Shown one piece after another: positions 32,630-42,261 of a DNA stretch of 64,000 nt; position 1 is the first letter of the stretch, and every line of letters begins with the position of its first letter. The stretch is from G963668345 sp965226215. GTDB taxonomy: Bacteria; Acidobacteriota; Terriglobia; Bryobacterales; UBA6623. The DNA lies in the NCBI GenBank assembly GCA_965226215.1, contig CBDDCH010000002.1:2356001-2420000 (forward strand), read 5' to 3'. Below the pieces are notes generated by a model, which saw only the letters and a program-made list of their open reading frames with translations, was not told the DNA's origin and made no database searches. The position numbers and the translations under genes were made by a program.

Positions 32630-35419
32630 TCATTTCATTGTGCGCACTCGTAGGTCGGTCGGGGTCGCCTCGGGTTGACCCAGGGAATCGGAGATTTTCC
32701 CGACTTCTTCGGCCGCTCGTTCGAATTCCGACGCCATCGCTTCGATCATCTCCCGAGCGTTATCGAGCTGATTTTCTCGCGCGGCTTTTTCCAACTTGGC
32801 GGCGACGTCGGCCAAGCTGCCGGTCCCAAGGAGCTGGCAATTGCCCTTCACCGTGTGCGCGACGCGGAGAACGACCTCCGTGTCGCCGGAGGCCAACGCT
32901 TGGCGGCCTTGTTCAATTTGCTCGGGTGTTTCCTCCAGAAACAACGCCAGCAGCCGCCGCAGCAGTTTGACGTCGTTCCCCAGCTCGGCGCGGAGCCGGT
33001 TGAAGGTCTCCCGGTCGACCGCCGGCGGCGGGGCTCCTTCTTTCTCGCCGACTTCACCGCCACTCCGCGCGGCTCTCCGCGCGCCTCCGCGTTCCAGCGC
33101 TTGTTTCACGGTGTCAATGCGCACGGGCTTGGCGATGTAGTCGTCCATCCCGGCTTCGAGGCACTTTTCTCGATCCCCTTTCATGGCGTTGGCGGTCATG
33201 GCAATGATCCAGGGGTGTTGCTCCCTGCCCCATTCGAAATGGATCCGGCGGCAGGCCTCGAGACCGTCCATCTCGGGCATCTGCACGTCCATCAGCACCA
33301 GGTCGTAGGTCTGATGGCGTAGCGATTCAATGACTTCCAGACCGTTACTTGCGACGTCGGCACGATACCCCAGTCGTTCCAGAATACTCAGAGCGACTTT
33401 TTGGTTGACGGGGTTGTCTTCGCCCAGCAAGATGCGCAGAGGCAGGCGTTGCGCCATGGCCGAATCGATTCCCGCCTCGCCGGACGCCCGGCGCACAACC
33501 AGCGGCTTGTCTTGGAACGACGAACAAAGCGCTTCGTATATCTGTGACGGCCGAATCGGTTTGCTGAAGACGGCCACAAAATCAGATTCCTTGATGTCGG
33601 ATTCGTCGAAGCGGGCGGCGATCTCGCGCGACCCCACCGAAGTCAGCAGCAGCAGCGGAAGCTTTTCGGAGGCGGCCCGCTTGCGGATAGCCTCGGCCAG
33701 CATCAGCCCGTCCATCTCCGGCATCATCATGTCGAGCACGGCAATGTCGAACCTTTCCCCCTTTTCGAGCAGCGCCAGCGCCTCGCGCCCCCGCGAAACC
33801 GTGCGCGGCTCCATCTTCCACGACTCAGCCTGGCGCGTGAGAATGGTTCGGTTCGTGGCGTTGTCGTCGACAATTAGTATACGCTTGCCCTCGAGCTCTG
33901 CCGGCGTTCCCCTCCAAGCGTCGTCGGGTTGTGATTCGGCGGCGTCCACGTCCACGGTGAAATGGAAGGTTGAGCCCTTGCCGACCTCGCTCTCGACCGA
34001 CATCCGACCGCCCATCAACCTCGTCAGCTTGCTGCTGATCGCCAGCCCCAGTACGGTACCGCCGTACCCCCGCGTCGTCGAGGCGTCGACTTGCGTGAAG
34101 GCGTCGAAAAGGCGATCCATGCGGACGGCGGGAATGCCGATGCCGGTATCCTTTACGGAGAAGTGCAACCGGTGGCGTCCGTTGCCCCGCAGCCGTGAGG
34201 CGACGGCCAACAGGATCTCGCCCTCGTGGGTAAACTTTACCGCATTAGCCAAAAGGTTGACCAGGATTTGCCGTACCCGCGTCACGTCGCCGACCACCAT
34301 CGGCGGGGTCTGCTCGTCTATCGTGTAGGCTAGTTCGAGGCTTTTTTCCGAGGCCTTGGGCGCCAGTAGTTCCAGGACCTCTTCGAGGCACATCCGCACG
34401 TCGAAGGCGGCGTGCTCGAGTTCCAGCTTGCCCGAGTCGGCCTTCGAATAGTCCAAGATGTCGTTGATGAGCGCCAGCAGCAAGTCGCCGCATTGTCGGA
34501 TGGTTTCCGCGTATTCGCGCTGGCGCGGCGACAGCTCGGTATCCATCAGCAGCCCCGCCATGCCGATCACGCCGTTCATGGGCGTGCGAATTTCATGGCT
34601 CATATTGGCCAGGAATTCCGATTTTAAGCGCACGGCTTCGACCGCCTCGTGGCGCACCTGAAGCTCCGCCTGCTTTTGCTCGGTGATATCGCGGTGATAC
34701 CAGATGCGCCCGTAGGAGGACCCGTCTTCTCCGGTGAGCGTGGCGCTGTAGCGGTCGAAGGTGCGGCCGACTTTGAGCACAAGGTTGTCGCGGCTTTCCT
34801 GTCCGGGGTGGTCGTCGATGAAACGGATGCGTGCCAGGTATTTTTCCGGGTCGGCCAGCTTGCCTTTCACCCAGCGGAGAAAGTCATCGTTTGACGTCGA
34901 CTCGGCGATTGCCGCCGGAACGCCCCACATTTCGAGGAATCTTCTGTTGACGGCAAGCCACTCGCCTTTGTCGGAGACGATCACGATGCCGTCAATCGTC
35001 GCCTCGAGCAGGGTTCTTTGAAAAGGGGCTTCCCGCTCGGCGCGCTTGCGTTCGGTCGCATCGAGGGCGTAGAGGTTGACGTAACCGGCGTCTTGAATCG
35101 GCGTCACCGAGACCGAGAAGGTGCGCTTGCCGCATACGGTTTCGAACTCTCGGTTGCGGCCGCTTTCAAACGCCCGCCGCACTATTGCGGGGATCTTGGC
35201 CGGCGCCGGGCGGCCGACATCGGTTTTCCAGCAGTTGAGCAACACCAAACTCGCCTGGTTGGCGTACATCAACACACCGTCTTTGTCGACCCGCAAAACC
35301 GGATTGGTGTTCTCTTCGGGGAAGCGGGCCAGCGCGCGGATTCGTTTGTCGGCGCGTTTGCGGTCTTGCCTGTCGGCTGCCCATGGCAGAGCAGCCCGCA
35401 AACCGCCCCAGGCCTTCAT
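32630..35419 (-). CDS. Hybrid sensor histidine kinase (PAS-PAS-HisKA-HATPase-REC-REC-Hpt)
   Basis: A 929-residue phosphorelay protein without an obvious membrane segment. Two PAS-like domains occupy about 30-130 and 135-250. HisKA carries His275 in FLANMSHEIRTPMNGVIG. The ATPase has an N box (LVNLLANAVKF, about 387-397), G1 (DTGIGIP, 424-430) and G2 reading GGTVLGLA (453-460), where the usual second Gly of GTGLGL is Val. REC1 has Asp563 (VLDMMMPEMDG), REC2 has Asp711 (LMDVQMPEMDG), and a C-terminal Hpt domain has His855 (VAHTVKGNCQLLG). The output partner is unknown; the REC-CheC-like gene 336 bp upstream, divergently transcribed, is a candidate. Confidence 0.93.
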   Translation of the reverse strand: MKAWGGLRAALPWAADRQDRKRADKRIRALARFPEENTNPVLRVDKDGVLMYANQASLVLLNCWKTDVGRPAPAKIPAIVRRAFESGRNREFETVCGKRTFSVSVTPIQDAGYVNLYALDATERKRAEREAPFQRTLLEATIDGIVIVSDKGEWLAVNRRFLEMWGVPAAIAESTSNDDFLRWVKGKLADPEKYLARIRFIDDHPGQESRDNLVLKVGRTFDRYSATLTGEDGSSYGRIWYHRDITEQKQAELQVRHEAVEAVRLKSEFLANMSHEIRTPMNGVIGMAGLLMDTELSPRQREYAETIRQCGDLLLALINDILDYSKADSGKLELEHAAFDVRMCLEEVLELLAPKASEKSLELAYTIDEQTPPMVVGDVTRVRQILVNLLANAVKFTHEGEILLAVASRLRGNGRHRLHFSVKDTGIGIPAVRMDRLFDAFTQVDASTTRGYGGTVLGLAISSKLTRLMGGRMSVESEVGKGSTFHFTVDVDAAESQPDDAWRGTPAELEGKRILIVDDNATNRTILTRQAESWKMEPRTVSRGREALALLEKGERFDIAVLDMMMPEMDGLMLAEAIRKRAASEKLPLLLLTSVGSREIAARFDESDIKESDFVAVFSKPIRPSQIYEALCSSFQDKPLVVRRASGEAGIDSAMAQRLPLRILLGEDNPVNQKVALSILERLGYRADVASNGLEVIESLRHQTYDLVLMDVQMPEMDGLEACRRIHFEWGREQHPWIIAMTANAMKGDREKCLEAGMDDYIAKPVRIDTVKQALERGGARRAARSGGEVGEKEGAPPPAVDRETFNRLRAELGNDVKLLRRLLALFLEETPEQIEQGRQALASGDTEVVLRVAHTVKGNCQLLGTGSLADVAAKLEKAARENQLDNAREMIEAMASEFERAAEEVGKISDSLGQPEATPTDLRVRTMK

Positions 35420-35692
35420 TGAATAAGCTTACCCGCGGAGAGGGGGCGGTGTAAAGCGGCCATTGAACCCATTTCTGTAGAGCTTTTCTTTCCTAAGGAG
35501 TACCGGGACCGTTATAAACTTTAGTTCCGGGAGAAATCCACCTCGGCGCCGCCAGGCTAGGGGTTCTCGGTCGGAGGGGGCCTCAAAGGAGAGGGAGGCG
35601 CGGCCTCGCGCGGGAGCCTCTACTTACTTCGGTGACGCTGCTCGCGGGACGCGAACGGCGCGGCACTAACAAGGGTCATAGAAAGGCTATTA

Positions 35693-35698
35693 TATAAT
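35693..35698 (+). promoter_or_regulatory. Possible -10 box upstream of the REC-CheC gene
   Basis: TATAAT occurs in an AT-rich patch (CTATTATATAATCTAG) about 57 bp before the start codon at 35755. No good -35 hexamer is seen at 16-18 bp spacing. The 335-bp intergenic region 35420-35754 otherwise shows nothing I recognise; it also must contain the kinase promoter on the minus strand. Confidence 0.4.
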
Positions 35699-35754
35699 CT
35701 AGGCTTCCCCTCAGCCCCAGTTATTAGACGCCTGTTTGTCGATCAAGAACCGGC

Positions 35755-36747
35755 ATGGCTCGCATCCTCGTCGTCGACGACTCCGCCTTTCAGCGAAAAC
35801 GCATTCTTGGCATGGTCGAACGTTTGGGCCACGAAACTATCGAGGCCTCGGGAGGAACGGAAGCGCTGGAAGTGATTTTGGTGCAGCCGCCGGATTGCGT
35901 TTTTCTTGATTTGCTGATGACCCGTCTGGGCGGCATCGAGACTCTGCGACAGCTTCAACAGCGCGGATTGAAGATTCCCGTCGTCGTCATGACCGTCGAC
36001 GTGCAGGAGACGATCCGGCGACAATGTCTCGAACTCGGCGCGGTTGATGTTCTGCACAAGCCGCCGCGCTTCGAGGACATCGAGGCCGCTTTGGGAAAAC
36101 ACATCGCCGAAGGAGACGGCGACGCCATGAGGCTGACCGCGACGCAAACCGACGTTCTCCAGGAACTGGTCAATATCGGGGTTGGCAAGGCGGCCGGCAT
36201 GTTACACGACATGACGCGCTCGCCGATCGAGTTGAACGTTCCCGTCGTCAAAGTCGTTACCCCCAGGGAATTGAAGGTGGAGATGGCGCGCGGGACGAAG
36301 GGCAAGGTGGTCGCCGTGCAAATGCCCTTTACGGGGCCCTTTGCCGGCGTGGCGCAAATTGTCTTCGCTTCCCAGACCGCTACCGAGATAATCACCCTGA
36401 CAACCGCCCTGCTGTCCGACGAAGAGCGCGAGGTGTTAGACATCGCCGCCGTGCGCGAGGAAACCCTCACTGAAATCGGCACCGTCGCCGCCACCGGCGT
36501 GATGCGCTCGATCGGCGATGTGCTGGGAAAACCCTTTAAGCTTTTCCCGACCCACTTTGTCGAGGAGTCGACCGAGAACTTACTGGACAAAGACTATCCG
36601 AACCCGGCCTCGGAGGTTTTGCTTGTGCAAACCGGCATCCAGATCGCCGACCGCAAGATCGAAGGCCAAATCCACGTCCTAGTCGAGGTCGTCCGTTTTC
36701 GGGAACTGACCGAAGCTCTCGACGCGCTCGCGGCCGAGCCGGGCTGA
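35755..36747 (+). CDS. Response regulator receiver fused to CheC-like domain
   Basis: A 330-residue protein. Residues 1-120 are a REC domain with acidic pocket DD at 8-9, phosphoacceptor Asp52 (FLDLLM) and Lys102 (LHKPPRF). Residues 127-325 have the CheC/CheX-like phosphatase fold with two pseudo-symmetric helices: DVLQELVNIGVGKAAGML and EETLTEIGTVAATGVMRSIGD. In active CheC the pattern is E..N....N; here the first helix keeps E and N but has Lys at the second Asn position, and the second helix lacks both Asn. So the phosphatase sites look degenerate, suggesting a binding or regulatory role. Possibly works with the divergent hybrid kinase. Confidence 0.85.
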   Translation: MARILVVDDSAFQRKRILGMVERLGHETIEASGGTEALEVILVQPPDCVFLDLLMTRLGGIETLRQLQQRGLKIPVVVMTVDVQETIRRQCLELGAVDVLHKPPRFEDIEAALGKHIAEGDGDAMRLTATQTDVLQELVNIGVGKAAGMLHDMTRSPIELNVPVVKVVTPRELKVEMARGTKGKVVAVQMPFTGPFAGVAQIVFASQTATEIITLTTALLSDEEREVLDIAAVREETLTEIGTVAATGVMRSIGDVLGKPFKLFPTHFVEESTENLLDKDYPNPASEVLLVQTGIQIADRKIEGQIHVLVEVVRFRELTEALDALAAEPG

Positions 36748-37155
36748 ACGCCCTCGGCGGCCTACTTTCCAATGTCCTCCTAGTGTTATCCACGAAGAAG
36801 CAGACCTTACCCGGAAGAGGCAGTCGGCGCTTGTTGGGGAATATTCAAGGAGCGGCTCTTCCACCACAACTCGATGGTGAAGACCAGCAGAGCGATGGTC
36901 ACCAGCCAAGACATTCGATCCATGAAGTAGAAGTGAGGCCACAGTCCGAAAACGACTAGAAAAGCGGCCATGTAGACCCGGTATCGAGACCAGGCTAGGT
37001 ACATCAAGGGCAGCGCAACCGCGTAGTCATAGTTAAAGCAGTGCCAGGAAACGAGCAAGGACCCGGCTATACTCAGCCAGAACGCCGTTTCGAACTCCAG
37101 CTTCTGCAACAACACAACCAACCAGGTCAGCACCAGGACCGTTAGAAGAACATAA

Positions 37156-38454
37156 GGTTCTTCCGGGTTTCTAGTGGGCGAGTGAGGCTCGGTGGTAGTC
37201 TCGCGGGATGCAAGACCGCGAGCTATACCGCCAGATTCTGGGCATCGAAAGTCCCTGGAAAGTCGTGCGAGTGGAGCTGCGCCGAGCCGACGGCGAAGTC
37301 CACGTCTTCCTCGAACACGACGAGCAAGTCCGCTGGCCGTGCCGCCAATGCAGCGCCGTGTGCGCACTCCACGATCATCAGCCCGAACGCCGCTGGCGTC
37401 ACCTCGACACCTGTCAGTACCGCACGATCCTGCACGCCCGGCCGCCGCGCAGCGACTGCTCCGAGCACGGGCCGCGCGTCGTGCGACTGCCCTGGGCCGA
37501 GGCTTCCAGCCGCTTCACCGCGCTGTTTGAAGCTCTCGCGATCTCGTGGCTGAAGGAAGCCAGCCAGCAAGGCATCGCCGAGTTGCTGGCGCTGAGCTGG
37601 GACGAGATTCACGGCATCCTGGAACGCGCCGTGCAACGTGGGCTCGAACGTCGCGCGGCAGAGCCGATTCCCTACCTGGGCGTCGACGAGAAGAGCTTCC
37701 GCAAGCGCCATCGCTATCTCACCGTCGTCAACGATCTCAACCGCTCGCGCGTGTTGTTCGTCGCCGAGGGACGCCGCCAGGCCAGCCTGGACGGCTTTTG
37801 GAAGACGTTGAGCGCAGAGCAACTCGCCCGAGTCGAGGCCGTCGCGATGGACATGTGGGATCCTTACGTCGCCTCGACCCGGGAGCATCTCGACGAATCG
37901 GAGAAAAAGATCGTTTACGACAAATATCACATCGCGGCGCATCTGGCGAAGGCGGTGGACCAGGTGCGGCGGGCGGAGAACAAGCGTTTACTGGCCCTCG
38001 GCGACGAGCGTTTGACAGGCACGAAGTACGCTTGGCTGCGGCATCCGGCGAACTTTTCCGAGGACGCCTGGCGCGAGTTCCGCGCGCTGCGCGAAAGCGA
38101 CTTGAAGACGGCGCGGGCGTGGGCGTTGAAGGAAACGGCGATGCGGCTGTTCGACTATCGTCGCGAATCGGCGGCGCGAGCTTTCTTCGAGCAATGGCGC
38201 GGCTGGGCGAGTCGCAGCCGGCTGACGCCGATGGTCACCGTAGCGCGGATGTTGACGGCTCGCCTCGAAAACATACTCACGTATCTGAAACACCGCATTA
38301 CGAACGCGGTCAGCGAGGGGTTGAACTCAAGGATTCAATGGGTCAAGGCCACGGCGCGCGGTTTCCGCAATCAACAGAACTTCATCAACGCCATCTACTT
38401 CCACTGTGGGAAACTCGATCTGGCTCCTTCGCCCACTTAAAACCCGGAAGAGCC
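37156..38454 (+). mobile_element. ISL3-family insertion sequence, copy A (1299 bp)
   Basis: Flanked by the 8-bp target duplication GAACATAA (37148-37155 and 38455-38462). The ends GGTTCTTCCGGGTTT and (inverted) GGCTCTTCCGGGTTT are typical ISL3 inverted repeats. It carries one intact transposase gene. Confidence 0.95.
37208..38440 (+). CDS. ISL3 family transposase, copy A
   Basis: A 410-residue transposase. The N-terminal zinc-binding region has CRQC (45-48) and Cys/His residues up to about 87 (DTCQYR, SDCSEHG). The catalytic triad is Asp160 (YLGVDEKSFRKRHRY), Asp215 (VAMDMWDPY) and Glu370 (ITNAVSEGLNSRIQ), as in the DDE domain of ISL3 elements. The translation is identical to copy B at 48049-49281. 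The long alternative frames on both strands inside it are shadows. Confidence 0.96.
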   Translation: MQDRELYRQILGIESPWKVVRVELRRADGEVHVFLEHDEQVRWPCRQCSAVCALHDHQPERRWRHLDTCQYRTILHARPPRSDCSEHGPRVVRLPWAEASSRFTALFEALAISWLKEASQQGIAELLALSWDEIHGILERAVQRGLERRAAEPIPYLGVDEKSFRKRHRYLTVVNDLNRSRVLFVAEGRRQASLDGFWKTLSAEQLARVEAVAMDMWDPYVASTREHLDESEKKIVYDKYHIAAHLAKAVDQVRRAENKRLLALGDERLTGTKYAWLRHPANFSEDAWREFRALRESDLKTARAWALKETAMRLFDYRRESAARAFFEQWRGWASRSRLTPMVTVARMLTARLENILTYLKHRITNAVSEGLNSRIQWVKATARGFRNQQNFINAIYFHCGKLDLAPSPT

Positions 38455-39268
38455 GAACATAAAGCGGCTGGTTCCATCCGAACCGCCACACCAGTGCACG
38501 GATGTTCCAAGCATCTCGAAACATCGCATCCAGTGAAGCGTCGGTCAAAAGCTGGTAATAAGCCCGAACGCCATCCAGCCCGATCAGGGCTACGCTCAAA
38601 GCTGCGAGCCCCGCCACCATCGTGGTCAGTTTCACGAAGAACGGCGTCTTTTTGTGCAAGAGCAGGGCTGCTGGGAGAAGAAAGACCATGTTGAACTTTT
38701 GAAACGCGAAGGCCAAGCACGCCGCTGCCGGCCAGTCGCGCCCGCGCCTGTGGAAGTGGATGGCAAGCAAGGCCGCCAGCAGTACCAGCGGGGAGTCCTG
38801 ACCATTGCGAAGGGCAACGGAGAAGGGGTAGAAGCTGATGAGCAGGAAGAGGATGCCGGGACCTCCGCCGTAAAGTTTTCTAACCAGGAGAGCGCTCGCC
38901 ACGCACGCCAGAAACAGCAGGACGAGCCACGTGTGAAGAGCAGCCACATAATCCAGACCCGCCAAGGGTTTGAGCAGCAGAGCGTAAAAAGGTGCACGGG
39001 GAAACGGCGACGTCACGACGTTGTCGAACTCCGGCCAAGGTTTCCAAAGCTCCTTTTGGTAGGCAGCCTGGTTCTCAAAATGGTAAAGCTCATCCAGGGG
39101 CAGTGAGGCGGCGGTGTAGAAGATCCGAAAGTCCAAGCCACGACTGGGGACGGTCGGCGGTCCGAGGATAAGCCAGGACCAACAGGCGAAGGCAACAACG
39201 CCGAGGACAGCGTAAATCTGATCATACGGAAGTCTGCTGTCCTTAGCAGGGGTTGGGGACATGTTGGT

Positions 39269-40682
39269 GAGCTACAACCAGAAGTTGTGGATGAGCCTCT
39301 GAGGGGAGGCGGCGTATCCTGACGATTGAGGAAGCAACTCAATCGTTTTCTGGAAAGGAACAAGGAGGATACGCCATGAGTCAGTGTGAAGCTGCTGAGA
39401 GCAGCAGTCAAGTCAACCCCCAAGTCATTGATGGAAAGGAACGCTCGCCCTTGGATGAGGTGCTGCGCCAAGGAGCGCGCCAGATGCTCGTCAAGGCCGT
39501 GGAAGCCGAAGTGACCGCCTACATCGAAACGCATCAGCACGAAGTCGACCAGGACGGCCGGCGGCTGGTGGTGCGCAACGGTCACGCCCGCGAGCGCACC
39601 ATCGTCAGCGGCGTGGGTCAGCTGAAGATCCAGGCGCCGCGGGTCGACGATCGCCGAGTCGATGAGCAGGGCCGGCGCTTTCGTTTCACTTCCCAGATCC
39701 TGCCGCCGTATCTGCGGCGCACGAAGAGTGTGGAGGAGTTGATCCCCTGGTTGTACCTGAAAGGGATCTCGACGGGCGATTTCAGCGAAGCGCTGGAGGC
39801 CTTGCTGGGGCCCGACGCTCCGGGCCTGTCGGCGACGACGGTGGTGCGTCTCAAAGACGTCTGGCGCCGCGAGTACGAGGCTTGGTCAAAGCGTGACCTC
39901 AGCGGCCAGCGGTTTGTTTACATTTGGGCCGATGGCATCTACTCGAATGTTCGTCTGGACGATGAACGGCAGTGTTTGCTGGTTGTGATGGGAGCACTCG
40001 AAGACGGTCGCAAGCAACTGCTGGCGGTGCACGACGGCTTTCGCGAAAGCGAACTGTCGTGGCAGGAGTTGCTGGAGGACTTGAAACGGCAGGGGCTCGA
40101 GCTGCCGCCGAAGTTGGCGGTGGGCGACGGAGCGATGGGGTTTTGGGCGGCACTGCGGAAAGTCTATCCGGCGACCGGTGAGCAACGCTGCTGGCTCCAC
40201 AAGACGGCCAACGTGCTCAATAAGCTGCCGCAGAGCATGCAGGGCAAAGCCAAGCAGGCGCTGCGCGACATCTATCTTGCCGAGAGTCGGCAGACGGCGG
40301 AGGCCGCTCTGGACCGTTTCAAGAACCTATACGAGAAGAAGTTCCCCAAAGCGGTCGAGTGCCTGGAAAAAGACCGCCAAGTGCTGCTGGCTTTCTACGA
40401 CTTTCCGGCCGAGCACTGGGGGCACTTGCGGACGACGAACCCGATCGAGTCCACCTTTGCGACGGTCCGTTTGCGGCAGCGACGAACGAAGGGTTGTGGC
40501 AGCCGCGAAGCGTCGTTAACGATGGTCTTCATGCTGGCCCGCCAAGCCGAGCGCCACTGGCGACGCCTGAACGGTTCGGAAGTGATTGTTCATGTCTTAG
40601 AGGGAAAGGTTTTCAAGGATGGATTGATGGTTCAGGAAAACGCCGCCTGACCTCGCCCATCCACAACATTTGACAATATCTC
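39269..40682 (+). mobile_element. IS256-family insertion sequence, copy 2, complete (1414 bp)
   Basis: Flanked by the 9-bp target duplication CATGTTGGT (39260-39268 and 40683-40691). The duplication contains the start codon (CAT on the plus strand) of the GT87-like gene, so the insertion sits directly upstream of that coding sequence. Ends GAGCTACAACC and CAATATCTC match the other copies. Confidence 0.95.
39376..40650 (+). CDS. IS256 family transposase, copy 2
   Basis: 424 residues, the same protein as copy 1, with catalytic Asp186, Asp251 and Glu358 intact and AAGGAGG upstream of the ATG. The DNA differs from copy 1 at only a few positions, indicating recent movement. Confidence 0.96.
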   Translation: MSQCEAAESSSQVNPQVIDGKERSPLDEVLRQGARQMLVKAVEAEVTAYIETHQHEVDQDGRRLVVRNGHARERTIVSGVGQLKIQAPRVDDRRVDEQGRRFRFTSQILPPYLRRTKSVEELIPWLYLKGISTGDFSEALEALLGPDAPGLSATTVVRLKDVWRREYEAWSKRDLSGQRFVYIWADGIYSNVRLDDERQCLLVVMGALEDGRKQLLAVHDGFRESELSWQELLEDLKRQGLELPPKLAVGDGAMGFWAALRKVYPATGEQRCWLHKTANVLNKLPQSMQGKAKQALRDIYLAESRQTAEAALDRFKNLYEKKFPKAVECLEKDRQVLLAFYDFPAEHWGHLRTTNPIESTFATVRLRQRRTKGCGSREASLTMVFMLARQAERHWRRLNGSEVIVHVLEGKVFKDGLMVQENAA

Positions 40683-40691
40683 CATGTTGGT

Positions 40692-41262
40692 CAACGGAGA
40701 GCTTGTAGTGTAGCTTCAGAGCGAACTTCCAGGACTGGCTGGCGGATAGAGCGGGTCTTCGGGCAGCAACTAGACAATTATACATTCAGGGTGTCATCAA
40801 ACAGCCAGATACACGCAACTGGAGCAATCACATATGCCTCGGGCTGCGTTGGTCGGGTATGGCGCGGTCGCTCGTCATGGAAGCCAATCGGGGGGCCGGG
40901 AAACCGCTATACGTCTGTAAGTTACCGAAATAAAAACAGATAACTAGCCTGTCGTAGACTGGAATGACAGCCCGCCTACCCTGGTCCGTTGTGCTACGGG
41001 GGACCGGAAGTTCTTGCGCCGGCGCAGGGAGGGTTTGGCGACGGGTAATCGAACTGACGTTTTCCAAAACGCTGGTTTCTGTAGCATGCCGAAGACGATT
41101 GAAATCGTCTACCGTGGTGATCCTAGATGTCTTCGGGGCCTCCCCGCCGCTGCCGAGCGGGCACGGATCTGTTTGGATGGTACGTAACGGCTATGCTCGG
41201 TACGCTGCAACAGGTCAAGCATTAAGAGCTTTTCTAGCAGTGGGTTAAGGTTCCACAACGAT
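40692..41262. other. Intergenic region without recognised gene
   Basis: About 570 bp. Before the IS256 insertion it was the upstream region of the GT87-like gene on the left and of the LuxR-type regulator on the right. No frame has convincing protein character. A word related to the 13492 palindrome (TGTAAGTTACCGAAAT) occurs at about 40914-40930. Confidence 0.35.
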
Positions 41263-41291
41263 TTGTCGTGCCCTGGGGTCTCTGGTATAGT
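41263..41291 (+). promoter_or_regulatory. Sigma70-type promoter of the LuxR-family regulator
   Basis: TTGTCG at 41263-41268 and TATAGT at 41286-41291 are separated by exactly 17 bp. The predicted transcript would start at about 41298 and give a leader of about 65 nt to the ATG at 41363. Confidence 0.5.
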
Positions 41292-41362
41292 CCAACTGTA
41301 AGGGTCCAGTACTCATAGGACACATTGTGATAGACGAAAGTCCACAAGGGAGGCTGCCTAGC

Positions 41363-42034
41363 ATGATCCGGATTTGCGCCTGCGAGTCACACCCGATTGT
41401 TATCGAGGGCCTGCGCAGGACTTTGGAAGATGCGGAGGGGCTAGAGTTCGCTGGTTCGGTCAGTGAACTCGGAGCAGTCTTGGAGTTTGCTTCCGAACGG
41501 CTGCCGAAAGTGTGCTTGATCGATAAGGCGTTTGGAACCAAGGCCGTCTTTCAGGTGATCTCAGACCTAAAGGTGCACTCCCCGGCAGTGGAAACTGTCT
41601 TGTGGACAGCCGAGATTTCCGAAGTAGAGTCTTTCCGGGAACTGCAGGTCGGCGCCCGGGGAATCCTGATGAAAAGCTTGCCGCTGTCAACGATTCTCGA
41701 TTGCATCCACACGGTGGCCAAGGGTAACATTTGGATTGAGAACTCGGTATCCGACCAATTCGTCGGCTTTATTAATCGTCGTTCCACGCCCCGGCTGACG
41801 CCCCGTGAAGAAGAGATACTCAGTCTCGTAATGCGGGGCATGAAGAACAAGCAGATTGCCGAGGAACTTTCGATTACGACAGGGACGGTCAAAGTACACT
41901 TGATGCACGTCTTCGAGAAAACGGGAGTCAAGGACCGCTTCGAGCTCGCGATGTATGGGCGCAAGCTGCGCGGCTCCTCGGGAGGGCTCGAAGACGATAG
42001 CGTCAGCCTCGCCAGAGCCGTGGGTGCTCGCTGA
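41363..42034 (+). CDS. NarL/FixJ-type response regulator (REC + LuxR HTH)
   Basis: A 223-residue two-domain transcription regulator. The N-terminal receiver is divergent: it begins MIRICACESHPIVIEGL with a single acidic residue in place of the usual DD pocket, and the likely phosphoacceptor is the Asp in KVCLIDKAFG. The C-terminal LuxR helix-turn-helix is canonical (RLTPREEEILSLVMRGMKNKQIAEELSITTGTVKVHL). ATG 41363 is preceded by GGGAGG; an upstream GTG at 41327 would add 12 residues. No kinase is adjacent. It might regulate the glycan/membrane-protein cluster that follows, but this is only inference from position. Confidence 0.88.
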   Translation: MIRICACESHPIVIEGLRRTLEDAEGLEFAGSVSELGAVLEFASERLPKVCLIDKAFGTKAVFQVISDLKVHSPAVETVLWTAEISEVESFRELQVGARGILMKSLPLSTILDCIHTVAKGNIWIENSVSDQFVGFINRRSTPRLTPREEEILSLVMRGMKNKQIAEELSITTGTVKVHLMHVFEKTGVKDRFELAMYGRKLRGSSGGLEDDSVSLARAVGAR

Positions 42035-42060
42035 CCCGCGCTCTTAACCCCAATTCGCAT

Positions 42061-42261
42061 GCTGGGCAGACGCTCGTGTTGCGGCTGGTCGCCGCAGCCG
42101 TATCGTTTGTGATTTTGAAAGGTGTGGTCACGCAGGCCCGAAACCACGGCTGGCACCCCGTCCGGTTTGCACCCGCCGCCACGATGTCCATCATACTCTG
42201 TGGAATGACACGTTGGGGGGTCGCTTCTTGGCGCCGCTTCTTTCCGGTCCTACTCTATTAG
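42061..42261 (+). pseudogene. Remnant of a polytopic membrane protein gene
   Basis: The translation around 42076-42261 (VSFVILKGVVTQARNHGWHPVRFAP) closely resembles an internal part of the membrane protein at 43655-45337 (LSFVVIKGVVGQVRACGWHPAHSA). The word CTGGGCAGACGCTC just before it also resembles the sequence at the 5' edge of that gene. The rest of the paralogue is missing, so this is a deletion relic. The remaining bases to 42418 show no other gene. Confidence 0.6.

Larger units (their letters stand above)
36807..39262 (-). pseudogene. GT87-like (DUF2029) polytopic membrane protein, split by ISL3 insertion
   Basis: N-terminal part 39262-38455 (MSPTPAKDSRLPYDQ ... FGWNQPLYV) and C-terminal part 37155-36807 (LLTVLVLTWLVVLLQKLEFE ... 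NIPQQAPTASSG) are separated by the ISL3 element. Excising the element with one 8-bp duplication gives 1149 nt, exactly 383 codons, reading through NQPLYVLLTVLVL. The protein has about nine to ten membrane helices and an Asp-containing first periplasmic loop (GLDFRIFYTAA), as in GT87 mannosyltransferases that use lipid-linked sugar. IS256 copy 2 is also inserted at its start codon, cutting off its own promoter. Inactive. Confidence 0.85.

Noticed and set aside
37546..38694. 382-codon plus frame (and its 483-codon counterpart at 48387-49838)
   Set aside because: Out-of-frame shadow of the ISL3 transposase; the second only becomes long because it runs by chance into the barrel-protein fragment.
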